From Candidatus Gastranaerophilales bacterium (GTDB lineage Bacteria; Cyanobacteriota; Vampirovibrionia; Gastranaerophilales; Gastranaerophilaceae), in NCBI GenBank assembly GCA_944323655.1, contig CALUTL010000001.1, positions 248,001 through 312,000 on the forward strand: DNA of 64,000 nt. The letters are read 5' to 3'. A program made the translations under genes and the position numbers. Below are positions 17,346 to 25,475 of the stretch, piece after piece (positions within the stretch are counted from its first letter, which is position 1; every line of letters starts with the position of its first letter). The notes under the pieces are model-generated. The model ran no database searches, had not been told where the DNA came from, and was given only the letters and a program-made list of their open reading frames with translations.

Positions 17346-17618
17346 TTATCTGGTTTCGTTGAGATTGTTGCCCTTTAGAAAGGTGTGCTGATTGTTTTCT
17401 GCAATCAACTGTTCCATCTTTCTGAATTGATGCATATGATAATTCAATCTGTATTGTGCCATTTTTCTTTTCTTATTCATTGTAAGAAAATCTTTTAAAC
17501 CATCTACAAACGAATTTATCAACGCTTTTATCGGGTTTTTCCTTATCAGGAAGTTCTTTGAATATATCGCAAAGTCCAAAAACCGCTTTATATTCATCTC
17601 TAAAGTATCACGAATCAT
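17346..17618 (-). CDS. Small basic hypothetical protein
   Basis: The 90-residue protein is rich in Lys, Arg, Asn and Met with a hydrophobic-amphipathic first half and a basic helix (LTMNKKRKMAQYRLNYHMHQFRKMEQLI split across about 44-71). AAAGGATT precedes the ATG. It is directly upstream of the 17007 gene and probably co-transcribed with it. A chaperone or adaptor for the neighbouring helical protein is possible by size and position only. No family recognised. Confidence 0.6.
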   Translation of the reverse strand: MIRDTLEMNIKRFLDFAIYSKNFLIRKNPIKALINSFVDGLKDFLTMNKKRKMAQYRLNYHMHQFRKMEQLIAENNQHTFLKGNNLNETR

Positions 17619-17726
17619 ATTAATCCTTTACACTTTAGACCTACAACTATATAAAAACATTTATAATACTGAAATTGCCATGTTTTTCAGATTTTCTTAA
17701 CATGTCTTAACGTTGCAAGTCCACTC

Positions 17727-17750
17727 ATACTTTGTGTCATTACAAAGTAT
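17727..17750. promoter_or_regulatory. Perfect 9-bp inverted repeat between two genes
   Basis: ATACTTTGT (17727-17735) and ACAAAGTAT (17742-17750) are separated by six bases. There is no T-run on either side, so an operator or RNA-processing site is more likely than a terminator. Confidence 0.4.
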
Positions 17751-17806
17751 TTATCGGCAAAGACCAATAAAACTTTAGGGTATTTTAAGCAAAATTTACA
17801 ATTAAA

Positions 17807-18628
17807 TTAGAGGTTTTGAATAGCTTTGCTGTCACCATCAATGGACTCTTTAAGCATCTTTTTAACAACATCACCTTGCGTATCAAGCATTTTGCAAACG
17901 GTTTCAATATTACGAACTTTGTTAGAAAGCATAACATCAGCGTTTGCGGTAATATTACCCGTAACATTTTGATAAGCGGCAAGAGCGGCCGAAGTTGTAC
18001 CCTGCATCAAGTTACCCATAACAAGTGCCGGAAGCCCGTATTCACCAAGGTAAGGAGCTGCTGCCTGCATAATACCGCCCCATCCTGAAATTACACCTGC
18101 AATCGGAAGAACAATATTACGTGCAGCCATACCAAAACCGTTAGCAGTACCGACACCGTAAGCCGCAGCGCTTGCGATATCGGCAATTCCGCCAATACCT
18201 GATGCGTAGCCCGTTGCAACTCCGCTGTCAGTTCCCCAACCGGAAACAATAGAAGCCGCGCCTCCCGTTGCATACCCGTCTAAACCCCAAGATATAGGAG
18301 CAGCACCGCCTCCCGGAAATCCTGAATAATTATACAATGAATCAATCCCGAATGCGGAATTTCCCGTAAATTGCGAAGCATAAGAGGTTCCGGGGATATT
18401 CATAACCTCAGAAGCTCCAAAAACATTAGCAAAAGAGGATGGTGCCAACAAACTTGCCATTCTGTACAAGAAACTGCCGGTCATTTCAAAACCTGTTCCT
18501 GAACCGCTTCCGGATACCGTCAAGTCACGCAATTTGTCATAAGTTTCAAAAAGCTGTGCTTTGGCATCCCCGCTTGCAGAGCCGAATTTGTTTGCTATTA
18601 CCAGATAACTGTCGTTTTTGTATGCCAT
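17807..18628 (-). CDS. Gly/Ala-rich hydrophobic protein, candidate exported protein
   Basis: The 273-residue protein has no classical signal peptide. Residues about 75-215 are Gly/Ala/Ser-rich with several weakly hydrophobic stretches (for example GYASGIGGIADIASAAAYGV and MAARNIVLPIAGVISGWGGI). Both ends are hydrophilic and helical. This layout resembles membrane-inserting translocators of type III systems, although I see no motif linking it to a named family. AGAGGTAAAA precedes the ATG. It lies between the two coiled-coil genes at 17346 and 18679, on the same strand. Confidence 0.65.
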   Translation of the reverse strand: MAYKNDSYLVIANKFGSASGDAKAQLFETYDKLRDLTVSGSGSGTGFEMTGSFLYRMASLLAPSSFANVFGASEVMNIPGTSYASQFTGNSAFGIDSLYNYSGFPGGGAAPISWGLDGYATGGAASIVSGWGTDSGVATGYASGIGGIADIASAAAYGVGTANGFGMAARNIVLPIAGVISGWGGIMQAAAPYLGEYGLPALVMGNLMQGTTSAALAAYQNVTGNITANADVMLSNKVRNIETVCKMLDTQGDVVKKMLKESIDGDSKAIQNL

Positions 18629-18678
18629 TTTTACCTCTTTGTACCTGCATTAATATTCTTGTAACAATATTACTAATA

Positions 18679-20247
18679 TTATTCGAATGTTTTGAAAGTT
18701 GATTCGATGTTCTTTTCAATAACCTTCGCTACTGCTTCCATTTCTGTCTGAAGAGCTTCTTGCTCTGTATCAAGCTGTCTAAGTCTTAATTCAAGTGTTC
18801 TGTCCTGTTCTTGAATTTTCTTAGTTTTAGCATTAATATCTTCAATCTTCTTTTCATAAACCTGCTGATCATAATAATACTGGTTCATTGCATCATTATA
18901 AGCGGCTTCATCCGTAATCGTTTCTGTATTCAAAGTTCTTACCGCTGAAGAATTTTCATATCTGATAGACTCAGCACGACCTTCACTGTTGAAATCTATA
19001 AGTGCTTTTTCTGTTCTTTCAATTTTCGTTGAAATATCCTGCGCGCAATAGTATTTCAATTCCGGCTGATTTTCTGTGGGCATTGCAGGATTAGTCGCAC
19101 CTTCCCAAGAGGACATCAAATCTTCATAACACGCAAAATACCTTTGACCTGAGCTTTCCCAAGTATAAATTGTTGACGGAGAAGCCGCAAATGTTGAATC
19201 CGGCCAATCTTTTAAAATCTGCTCATACTGTTCTTTTTGTTCTTTATCTGTCGGGTCGTATATTGAAAGCTCAATATTACCAAGCATTGTCGGAACACCC
19301 GTTGCAACGGAATAATCTGTCGCATTAGCATCACCGGAGATAACTCCGTTTATATCATTCTGTGATATAAAGTGTACGGCTGCGTTTTCATCAGTATACA
19401 TGTAGATGCTATTCGGATCTAATTTGCCAAGTTCTGCATTCTGTGCAACTGCCTTGTCAAATGCTATCTTCATTGATTCATTTGTTTCATCATATTTTGT
19501 GCATTCATTGCCGTTTACTGTATATGAAGTTTCGCCGGTTTCGGGATCTGTCGTTATGCCTATCGGGTTTGCTTCTATTTCCATAACCGCTGCTCTTGAG
19601 CCGCTCATATAATAGTCATTTGCTGCGCTTTCACCTTTTAGTGCGCCTTCTAATTCACTATTTAATACCATATGAAGCTTGCCGCCTGAATCAGTGTATG
19701 TCATTATATCGGCAGGATCTGCTTCCTGTAAAGCAGTATAACTGTTTGATAAAGTATCAAATAACTCCTTCTGCGCAGTATCGGTTTCATCATAAGCCTT
19801 ACATTCATATCCTCTTACTGAGTAAACTGTTTCACCTGTCGCTTCATTTGTTGTACTTGAAACTTTATTTTTATCAACTTCATTCTTTTCAATTCTGTCA
19901 CTTACGTAAACTTGCGGATTACGTTTGATGTTCTCAACACCTGTGAAAACATCCGAATAATGATAATGAGTAACCAAATAATTGTAGCCGTCAGGATCAT
20001 TTTCCAAAGGCGTCATTTCTGTGATTGTTTCAGCCACAGTTCCATCTTCATAAGAATACTGTGTCGTTGTATAATCCTGCGTGCTCGGGGCTGTCGGAAC
20101 TTCCAGCGCCAACAGTTCGTTAAATGTATTCGCACTCTGGTTTGCTAATGCCGTACGAGCCTGGTTTATTTGCTGTCCTTCATATTCAACATTGGTTTTT
20201 CTTGCGGTCAAGCCTAAATATCTCGCCTGTGATGCTGCCATGCCCAT
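18679..20247 (-). CDS. Long helical-end protein of the MGMAASQAR family (paralogue of 48405)
   Basis: The 522-residue protein starts MGMAASQARYLGLTARK and ends with a long heptad region and the phrase IEKNIESTFKTF. Both ends are nearly identical to those of the 333-residue protein at 48405-49406, while the middle is longer and different. The middle contains an internal duplication: ETVYSVRGYECKAYDETD recurs as ETSYTVNGNECTKYDETN. Conserved helical ends and variable beta-rich middle are the design of flagellar axial proteins. There is no signal peptide. A strong AGAAGGAGAG precedes the ATG, itself just after a hairpin. Function unknown; an exported structural protein is my inference. Confidence 0.75.
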   Translation of the reverse strand: MGMAASQARYLGLTARKTNVEYEGQQINQARTALANQSANTFNELLALEVPTAPSTQDYTTTQYSYEDGTVAETITEMTPLENDPDGYNYLVTHYHYSDVFTGVENIKRNPQVYVSDRIEKNEVDKNKVSSTTNEATGETVYSVRGYECKAYDETDTAQKELFDTLSNSYTALQEADPADIMTYTDSGGKLHMVLNSELEGALKGESAANDYYMSGSRAAVMEIEANPIGITTDPETGETSYTVNGNECTKYDETNESMKIAFDKAVAQNAELGKLDPNSIYMYTDENAAVHFISQNDINGVISGDANATDYSVATGVPTMLGNIELSIYDPTDKEQKEQYEQILKDWPDSTFAASPSTIYTWESSGQRYFACYEDLMSSWEGATNPAMPTENQPELKYYCAQDISTKIERTEKALIDFNSEGRAESIRYENSSAVRTLNTETITDEAAYNDAMNQYYYDQQVYEKKIEDINAKTKKIQEQDRTLELRLRQLDTEQEALQTEMEAVAKVIEKNIESTFKTFE

Positions 20248-20264
20248 AAAGTTCTCTCCTTCTC

Positions 20265-20286
20265 GTATAAAATCTTATTTTATACC
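20265..20286 (-). promoter_or_regulatory. Hairpin in the leader of the 18679-20247 gene
   Basis: GTATAAAAT and ATTTTATAC form a perfect 9-bp inverted repeat with a three-base loop, directly upstream of the ribosome binding site on the minus strand. It could shield or stabilise the leader. Confidence 0.45.
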
Positions 20287-20299
20287 TGCTACAATTTGT

Positions 20300-20327
20300 C
20301 TTATAATTATATTTTTTGAATAGTCAA
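20300..20327 (-). promoter_or_regulatory. Possible promoter of the 18679-20247 gene
   Basis: On the minus strand, TTGACT (20322-20327) and TATAAG (20300-20305) are 16 bases apart. It places the hairpin at 20265-20286 within the first bases of the transcript. Confidence 0.5.
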
Positions 20328-20435
20328 TATTTCTATCTAAATTATACGGCAATATTAAGCATTTTTAACATTGCGATTATTAAAAATCCTCCGCTTAGTG
20401 TAGAATTATGCTGAATTTCAACCATTTAAACTAAT

Positions 20436-20464
20436 AAAAAGCCGACTGCTTTCAGCCGGCTTTA
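20436..20464 (-). terminator. Rho-independent terminator after rpsA
   Basis: On the minus strand GCCGGCTG pairs with CAGTCGGC around loop AAAG, and five T follow. Confidence 0.85.
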
Positions 20465-20485
20465 AACTAATCATTATGCAATATT

Positions 20486-21547
20486 TTATTCCTCTGTTGA
20501 GGCATTTGGTTCGCTTACAGTCAAAGCTATGCGCTTGTCTGTTGGGTTAAACTTCAATATATAAGTTTCAACCTTATCACCTACTTGCAAAATACAATCC
20601 TGTTTATTTTGAATTTCCACTACTTCGTTGTGAGGTAAAAGTGCCTCTACTCCGGGGAACACTTCTACAAATGCACCAAAGTGTTTGATTCTTGTGATTG
20701 TACCTTCAACCTTATCGCCTTCTTTAATTTGTTTTTCAGCTTCCAGCCACGGGTCAGGCTCAAGATTTTTAAGGCTTAATGATACTCTTTGCTTATCATG
20801 GTCAACTGCGATTACCTCAACATCTATTTTGTCGCCGACTTTTAAAATATCTGTCGGATGATCTATCCATCTCCAGCTTAATTGCGACAACGGTAAAAGC
20901 CCGTCTATTCCGCCTAAATCAATAAATGCACCAAAATCCGTAATTCTTACAACATCACCCTTTACGATTTGTCCGGGTTCTATTTGTGAGAATACATTCT
21001 TACGAGCTTCAACAGCGCTATCTTCGTAAACTTTTTTATTTGACAATATAAAGTTGTTTTGCTGATTGTCTAACGTCAATATCTTTAATTCCAACTTGCT
21101 GCCGACTTCAAGATCGGTTTCTTTGCTTCTTAATTGCGAAGACGGAACAAAACCTCTTACTCCTGAAATCTCAACTAATACACCGCCTTTTACTATTCCG
21201 ACTATTGTGCCGAGAATTGTTTCATCTGAAGCTTTGGCTTTTTCAAGTTCTTTCCAAGCATAAGCATAATCAACTTTTTTACGGGATAGAAGAAATTTGC
21301 CGTCTTCATCTTCTTCTCTTATAATAAGAAACTCGTATTCTTTGCCTTTTTCCAATTTATTTTCAACATTTTCGTCTTTTTCTGCGGCTTCTCTGGTCGG
21401 AACTACTGCTATCGTTTTAGCTCCGATATCTACCATTACGCCTTGACTGTCATAGCCGCAGACTATACCTTTTACTAAATCACCTTTCTGAAAATTATAG
21501 TCATACTGTTTTAATAATTCTTCAAAATCTAATTCACTTGATGCCAT
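20486..21547 (-). CDS. rpsA: 30S ribosomal protein S1 (four S1 domains)
   Basis: The 353-residue protein has four S1/OB-fold repeats at about residues 18-90, 105-172, 189-259 and 275-345. The last two are the most canonical (GDVVRITDFGAFIDLGGIDGLLPLSQLSW; GTITRIKHFGAFVEVFPGVEALLPHNE). S1 helps the 30S subunit bind mRNA. The short form is like that of cyanobacteria and Firmicutes rather than the six-domain enterobacterial protein. GGAGTAAAG precedes the ATG and a terminator follows at 20436. Confidence 0.92.
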   Translation of the reverse strand: MASSELDFEELLKQYDYNFQKGDLVKGIVCGYDSQGVMVDIGAKTIAVVPTREAAEKDENVENKLEKGKEYEFLIIREEDEDGKFLLSRKKVDYAYAWKELEKAKASDETILGTIVGIVKGGVLVEISGVRGFVPSSQLRSKETDLEVGSKLELKILTLDNQQNNFILSNKKVYEDSAVEARKNVFSQIEPGQIVKGDVVRITDFGAFIDLGGIDGLLPLSQLSWRWIDHPTDILKVGDKIDVEVIAVDHDKQRVSLSLKNLEPDPWLEAEKQIKEGDKVEGTITRIKHFGAFVEVFPGVEALLPHNEVVEIQNKQDCILQVGDKVETYILKFNPTDKRIALTVSEPNASTEE

Positions 21548-21698
21548 CTTTACTCCATTTTACTGATTATCTCTGCTATACAAGTTTTATTGTAACAAAA
21601 TATGGCCAATTTGTAAATCTTTTTTAACATCCATTAGCAATAAATCTTAAAAAATATTAAAATTAAGCCCGTATTTTGTTTTTATTTTTTGTTTCTAT

Positions 21699-24353
21699 CT
21701 AGTTTTTAAGTGAATTTATCAGTACTTCTATGGTTTTTTCCTGAAGGGTAATCTCCTCAATTCTTTCTTTGGTTTGTTTGATCAATTCTTGCGGTGCATT
21801 TGCCACAAATTTCGGATTATTTATTCTGCCCGAAAGCGATTTCTTTTCTGCGGTTAGCTTGTCAAGTTTCTTTTGTTGACGTGCTATTTCTTCGTTAAAA
21901 TCTATCAGGTTTTCCAGCGGTACAACAATTTTTGATGCCCATACCACTGCTGTTGCTGATTTTTTCGGCGCATCATCCGTTTCGCTGCCGTATTTTATAT
22001 TTTCTACTCGCGCAAGACGTTTAATATATGATTCTATCGCTTCAAATATCGGTTTTTCATCCTTGCTTGCTCGAATTTCTATATCAAATTTCACTGACAT
22101 TGCTATGTTGAAGCCTTGACGAAGATTTCTTAACGACTTGATTGTTTCAAATACAAGCTCCATTTCTTCCGCTTCCTTTGGAAACTCTAAAGTCTCGCTG
22201 AATGTCGGAAATTCCGCAACTATTATAGCCTTTGTTAATGTTTCTTTCGGTATCAACTGCCAAACTCGTTCTGTTATATGAGGCATTATCGGATGAAGCA
22301 TCCTTAATGACATATCAAGGGCATATCTTAAAACTCTTTGAGTATTCAATTTTAATGTTTCATCCTGAAGCTGAATTTTTGCAATCTCTACGTACCAGTC
22401 ACAATATTTATTCCAGAAGAAATCATACAAAACATGGGCGGTTTCCCCTATCCTATAAGTTTTTATGTTTTCGTTAATCTCTTTTGCAGTATTATTTAAC
22501 TCATTCAAAATCCATTTATCTGCAATTGTAAGATTATCAAAATCAACGTCTTTATTGTCTACGCCCGATAAATTCATCAATACAAACCTTGAAGCATTCC
22601 AAATTTTGTTTGCAAAATTACGTCCGTATTCAAATCTTTCATCGCTGATTTTAATATCCTGACCGCCGTATGTGCAAAGCGATGTCATTGTAAATCTTAA
22701 AGCGTCACTGCCGTATTTGTCGATAATTTCAACAGGATCAATAGTGTTACCTTTTGATTTTGACATTTTCTGGCCTTTTTCATCTCGGATAAGACCGTGG
22801 ATATAAACCGTTGAAAATGGTGCTTTGCCTGTAAATTCAAGCCCCATCGTAATCATTCTGGCAACCCAGAAGAAAATAATGTCAAATCCGGTAACTAAAG
22901 TTGTTGTCGGATAAAACTTTTTAAAGTCTTCTGAGTCTGTGTTTGGCCAGCCCATAGTAGAGAACGGCCACAAGCCTGACGAAAACCACGTATCCAAAAC
23001 ATCAGGATCTTGTATGTAATTTTCAGGATCGGGATTTTCTCTTGCAACAACCATTTCGCCTGTTACCTTATGGTAATAAGCAGGAATTTGATGTCCCCAC
23101 CACAATTGACGGGAAATACACCAATCACGTATATTTTCCATCCAGCCTAGGTAATTCTTTTCCCACCTGTCCGGAACAAATTTTATACGACCGTCTTTTA
23201 CTGCTGCGATTGCCTCTTTTGCAAGCGGGCCCATCTTCACAAACCACTGTTCAGAAAGAAGCGGTTCAATCGTTGTTCCGCAGCGCTGGCATTTGCCGAC
23301 ATTGTGTTCATGATCTCGGGTTCTTAATAAGAAATTCTTATAAGAAAGCATTCCGATAATTTTTTCTCTTGCTTCATATCTGTCAAGCCCGTGAAGCTCC
23401 GGCGGAACCTCTCCGCAAGCTTTCATCTTGCCTTCTTCATCTATTACCCAAATCGGTTTTAAATTGTGGCGTTTTCCGACTTCATAATCGTTCGGATCGT
23501 GTGCTGGCGTAATTTTTACGGCCCCTGTGCCAAAATTCTTATCTACGTATTCATCTGCAATAATCGGAATTTCACGTCCCGTTAAAGGAATTACAACTGT
23601 TTTTCCGACAAGCTCTGAGTATTTGTGGTCAGACGGGTGAACTGCAATCGCAACATCACCGAAAATTGTTTCCGGTCTTGTGGTTGCAACAATAATCGCA
23701 CCTGACTCACCTTTTAACGGGTATGAAATTTCCCACATGTGCCCTTGTTCGGTTACGTATTCTGTTTCAACATCTGATATCGCACTGTTACATCTCGGGC
23801 ACCAGTTTACAATATATTTGCCTTTATAAATTAAGCCTTTTTCATAAAGTCTTACAAAAACTTCTTTAACTGCCTTTGAACACCCTTCATCAAACGTAAA
23901 TCTCTCTCGTGAACGATCAAAAGATGCACCCAATCGTTTGCATTGATCCAAAATAGCTGATTTATGCTTATTTGCCCATTTCCAAGTTTCTTCCAAGAAT
24001 TTTTCACGCCCTAAATCATAACGTGACAGTCCTTTTTCTCGCAACTTTTTCTCAACAACATTTTGTGTTGCAATTCCCGCATGGTCGGTTCCAGGAAGCC
24101 AAAGGGTTTCATAACCTGACATTCTGTGATAACGGGTTAAAATATCCTGCAATGTTTCATCAAGAGCATGTCCCATATGAAGAACTCCCGTTACATTCGG
24201 CGGGGGTATTACGATTGAATAATGCGGTTTATCGCTTGTCGCATCTGCCTTAAAAAATCCGCCATCTTCCCAGAATTTGTAAATGCTTTCTTCCGTTGAT
24301 TTCGGGTCATATACCGTCGGTAAATCTTCTATCTTTATTGCAGTCTCTGTCAT
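21699..24353 (-). CDS. valS: Valyl-tRNA synthetase
   Basis: The 884-residue protein is a class I synthetase of normal ValS length. It shows HMGH (residues 59-62, the HIGH motif), the editing domain at about 200-340 with TTRPETIFGDVAIAVHP, and KMSKS in the phrase DEKGQKMSKSKGN. An anticodon-binding domain and a C-terminal coiled coil (about 815-884) that contacts tRNA follow. It charges tRNA-Val. Paired Cys (CPRC and CQRC) suggest a zinc site. AAGGATAAG precedes the ATG. Confidence 0.97.
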   Translation of the reverse strand: MTETAIKIEDLPTVYDPKSTEESIYKFWEDGGFFKADATSDKPHYSIVIPPPNVTGVLHMGHALDETLQDILTRYHRMSGYETLWLPGTDHAGIATQNVVEKKLREKGLSRYDLGREKFLEETWKWANKHKSAILDQCKRLGASFDRSRERFTFDEGCSKAVKEVFVRLYEKGLIYKGKYIVNWCPRCNSAISDVETEYVTEQGHMWEISYPLKGESGAIIVATTRPETIFGDVAIAVHPSDHKYSELVGKTVVIPLTGREIPIIADEYVDKNFGTGAVKITPAHDPNDYEVGKRHNLKPIWVIDEEGKMKACGEVPPELHGLDRYEAREKIIGMLSYKNFLLRTRDHEHNVGKCQRCGTTIEPLLSEQWFVKMGPLAKEAIAAVKDGRIKFVPDRWEKNYLGWMENIRDWCISRQLWWGHQIPAYYHKVTGEMVVARENPDPENYIQDPDVLDTWFSSGLWPFSTMGWPNTDSEDFKKFYPTTTLVTGFDIIFFWVARMITMGLEFTGKAPFSTVYIHGLIRDEKGQKMSKSKGNTIDPVEIIDKYGSDALRFTMTSLCTYGGQDIKISDERFEYGRNFANKIWNASRFVLMNLSGVDNKDVDFDNLTIADKWILNELNNTAKEINENIKTYRIGETAHVLYDFFWNKYCDWYVEIAKIQLQDETLKLNTQRVLRYALDMSLRMLHPIMPHITERVWQLIPKETLTKAIIVAEFPTFSETLEFPKEAEEMELVFETIKSLRNLRQGFNIAMSVKFDIEIRASKDEKPIFEAIESYIKRLARVENIKYGSETDDAPKKSATAVVWASKIVVPLENLIDFNEEIARQQKKLDKLTAEKKSLSGRINNPKFVANAPQELIKQTKERIEEITLQEKTIEVLINSLKN

Positions 24354-24433
24354 TTCTTATCCTTCTTTATTACACTTCTGTATTAAAGAATAACATAAAA
24401 AAAGTTTTGAGCAAAAAGTTTATTTAATTTCAA

Positions 24434-24464
24434 GAAAAAAGGCCGCCTTATTAAAGCAGCCTTC
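24434..24464 (-). terminator. Rho-independent terminator after fabI
   Basis: On the minus strand AAGGCTGC (24456-24463) pairs with GCGGCCTT (24439-24446), followed by a T-run. Confidence 0.8.
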
Positions 24465-24484
24465 TTTCTTATATTTTAAATTTA

Positions 24485-25297
24485 CTATGCTTTCGGAATA
24501 GAATTTGCGATAATTTCCATTTCCTCTAACGAAGCATATACAGCGTGGCATCCGCAATCTACGTACAAAATCTGGCCTGTTGTTCCTGTTGACAAGTCTG
24601 AAGCTAAGTATAAACCGGCTTTACCGACATCTTCCAAAGCAACATTTCGATTAAGAGGAGCTTTTGCAACTGCTGCCTTAAGCATCTTGTCAAATCCTGA
24701 TATACCTTTAGCTGCAAGTGTCTTAACCGCACCTGCTGAAATACAGTTGACTCTGATGCCTTTCTGGCCTAAATCTGCCGCTAAGTATCTCATTGATGAT
24801 TCTAACGCTGCTTTTGCTACGCCCATAATATTGTAGTTTGCTACTACATATTGTGAACCTAGGTAAGTTAAAGCAAATATTGATCCGCCTTCATTCATTA
24901 TGGGTTCTGCGTGTTTGCATAGAGAAATCAATGAATATGCGCTTACACCCATCGCTAAATCCCAGCCTGCACGTGAAGTGTCAATAAATCTTCCCTGCAA
25001 ATCTTCTTTTGCTGCAAAGGCTACTGCGTGTACTACAAAATCTATTTTTCCGTATACTCTTTCGCATTCTTTGAATACTGCCGCAACTTCTTCTTCTTTT
25101 GTTACGTCGCAATTCATGATAATCTTTGCACCCATTTCTTCTGCTAAAGGACGAACTCTTTTTTCCATCGGTTCGCCTGCATAAGTAAATGCAATATCGG
25201 CTCCTGCTTCATATAGCTGTCTTGCTATCGCATAAGCAATTCCATGTGTGTTCGAAACTCCAAAAATAACACCCTTTTTGCCTTCCATTAATTTCAT
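24485..25297 (-). CDS. fabI: Enoyl-[acyl-carrier-protein] reductase FabI
   Basis: The 270-residue protein is the SDR-type enoyl-ACP reductase that completes each cycle of fatty-acid elongation with NADH. The N-terminus has the FabI form of the nucleotide motif (GVSNTHGIAYAIARQL). The catalytic pair is Tyr155 and Lys162 in YNIMGVAK (Y-x6-K), and SAGAVKTLAAKGISGF is typical of FabI. GGGAG precedes the ATG and it has its own terminator. Length and motifs are standard. Confidence 0.96.
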   Translation of the reverse strand: MKLMEGKKGVIFGVSNTHGIAYAIARQLYEAGADIAFTYAGEPMEKRVRPLAEEMGAKIIMNCDVTKEEEVAAVFKECERVYGKIDFVVHAVAFAAKEDLQGRFIDTSRAGWDLAMGVSAYSLISLCKHAEPIMNEGGSIFALTYLGSQYVVANYNIMGVAKAALESSMRYLAADLGQKGIRVNCISAGAVKTLAAKGISGFDKMLKAAVAKAPLNRNVALEDVGKAGLYLASDLSTGTTGQILYVDCGCHAVYASLEEMEIIANSIPKA

Positions 25298-25420
25298 AGT
25301 TATTTCTCCCTCATCAAAAATTCTGTTTACTCCTTAATTCTACCAAAAATATATTTTTAAAGCAAATCTCAATAAAGAATTTAAACTTTTTAAGCAATTT
25401 ATACTTGTTTTAATTCCACA

Positions 25421-25454
25421 GAAAAGAGGCCGGCCTTTTTACAAGCCAGCCTCT
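25421..25454 (-). terminator. Rho-independent terminator after the giant adhesin gene
   Basis: On the minus strand AGAGGCTGGC (25445-25454) pairs with GCCGGCCTCT (25425-25434) around a ten-base loop, then TTTTC. Confidence 0.8.
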
Positions 25455-25475
25455 ATCTATATAATATACTTCACA

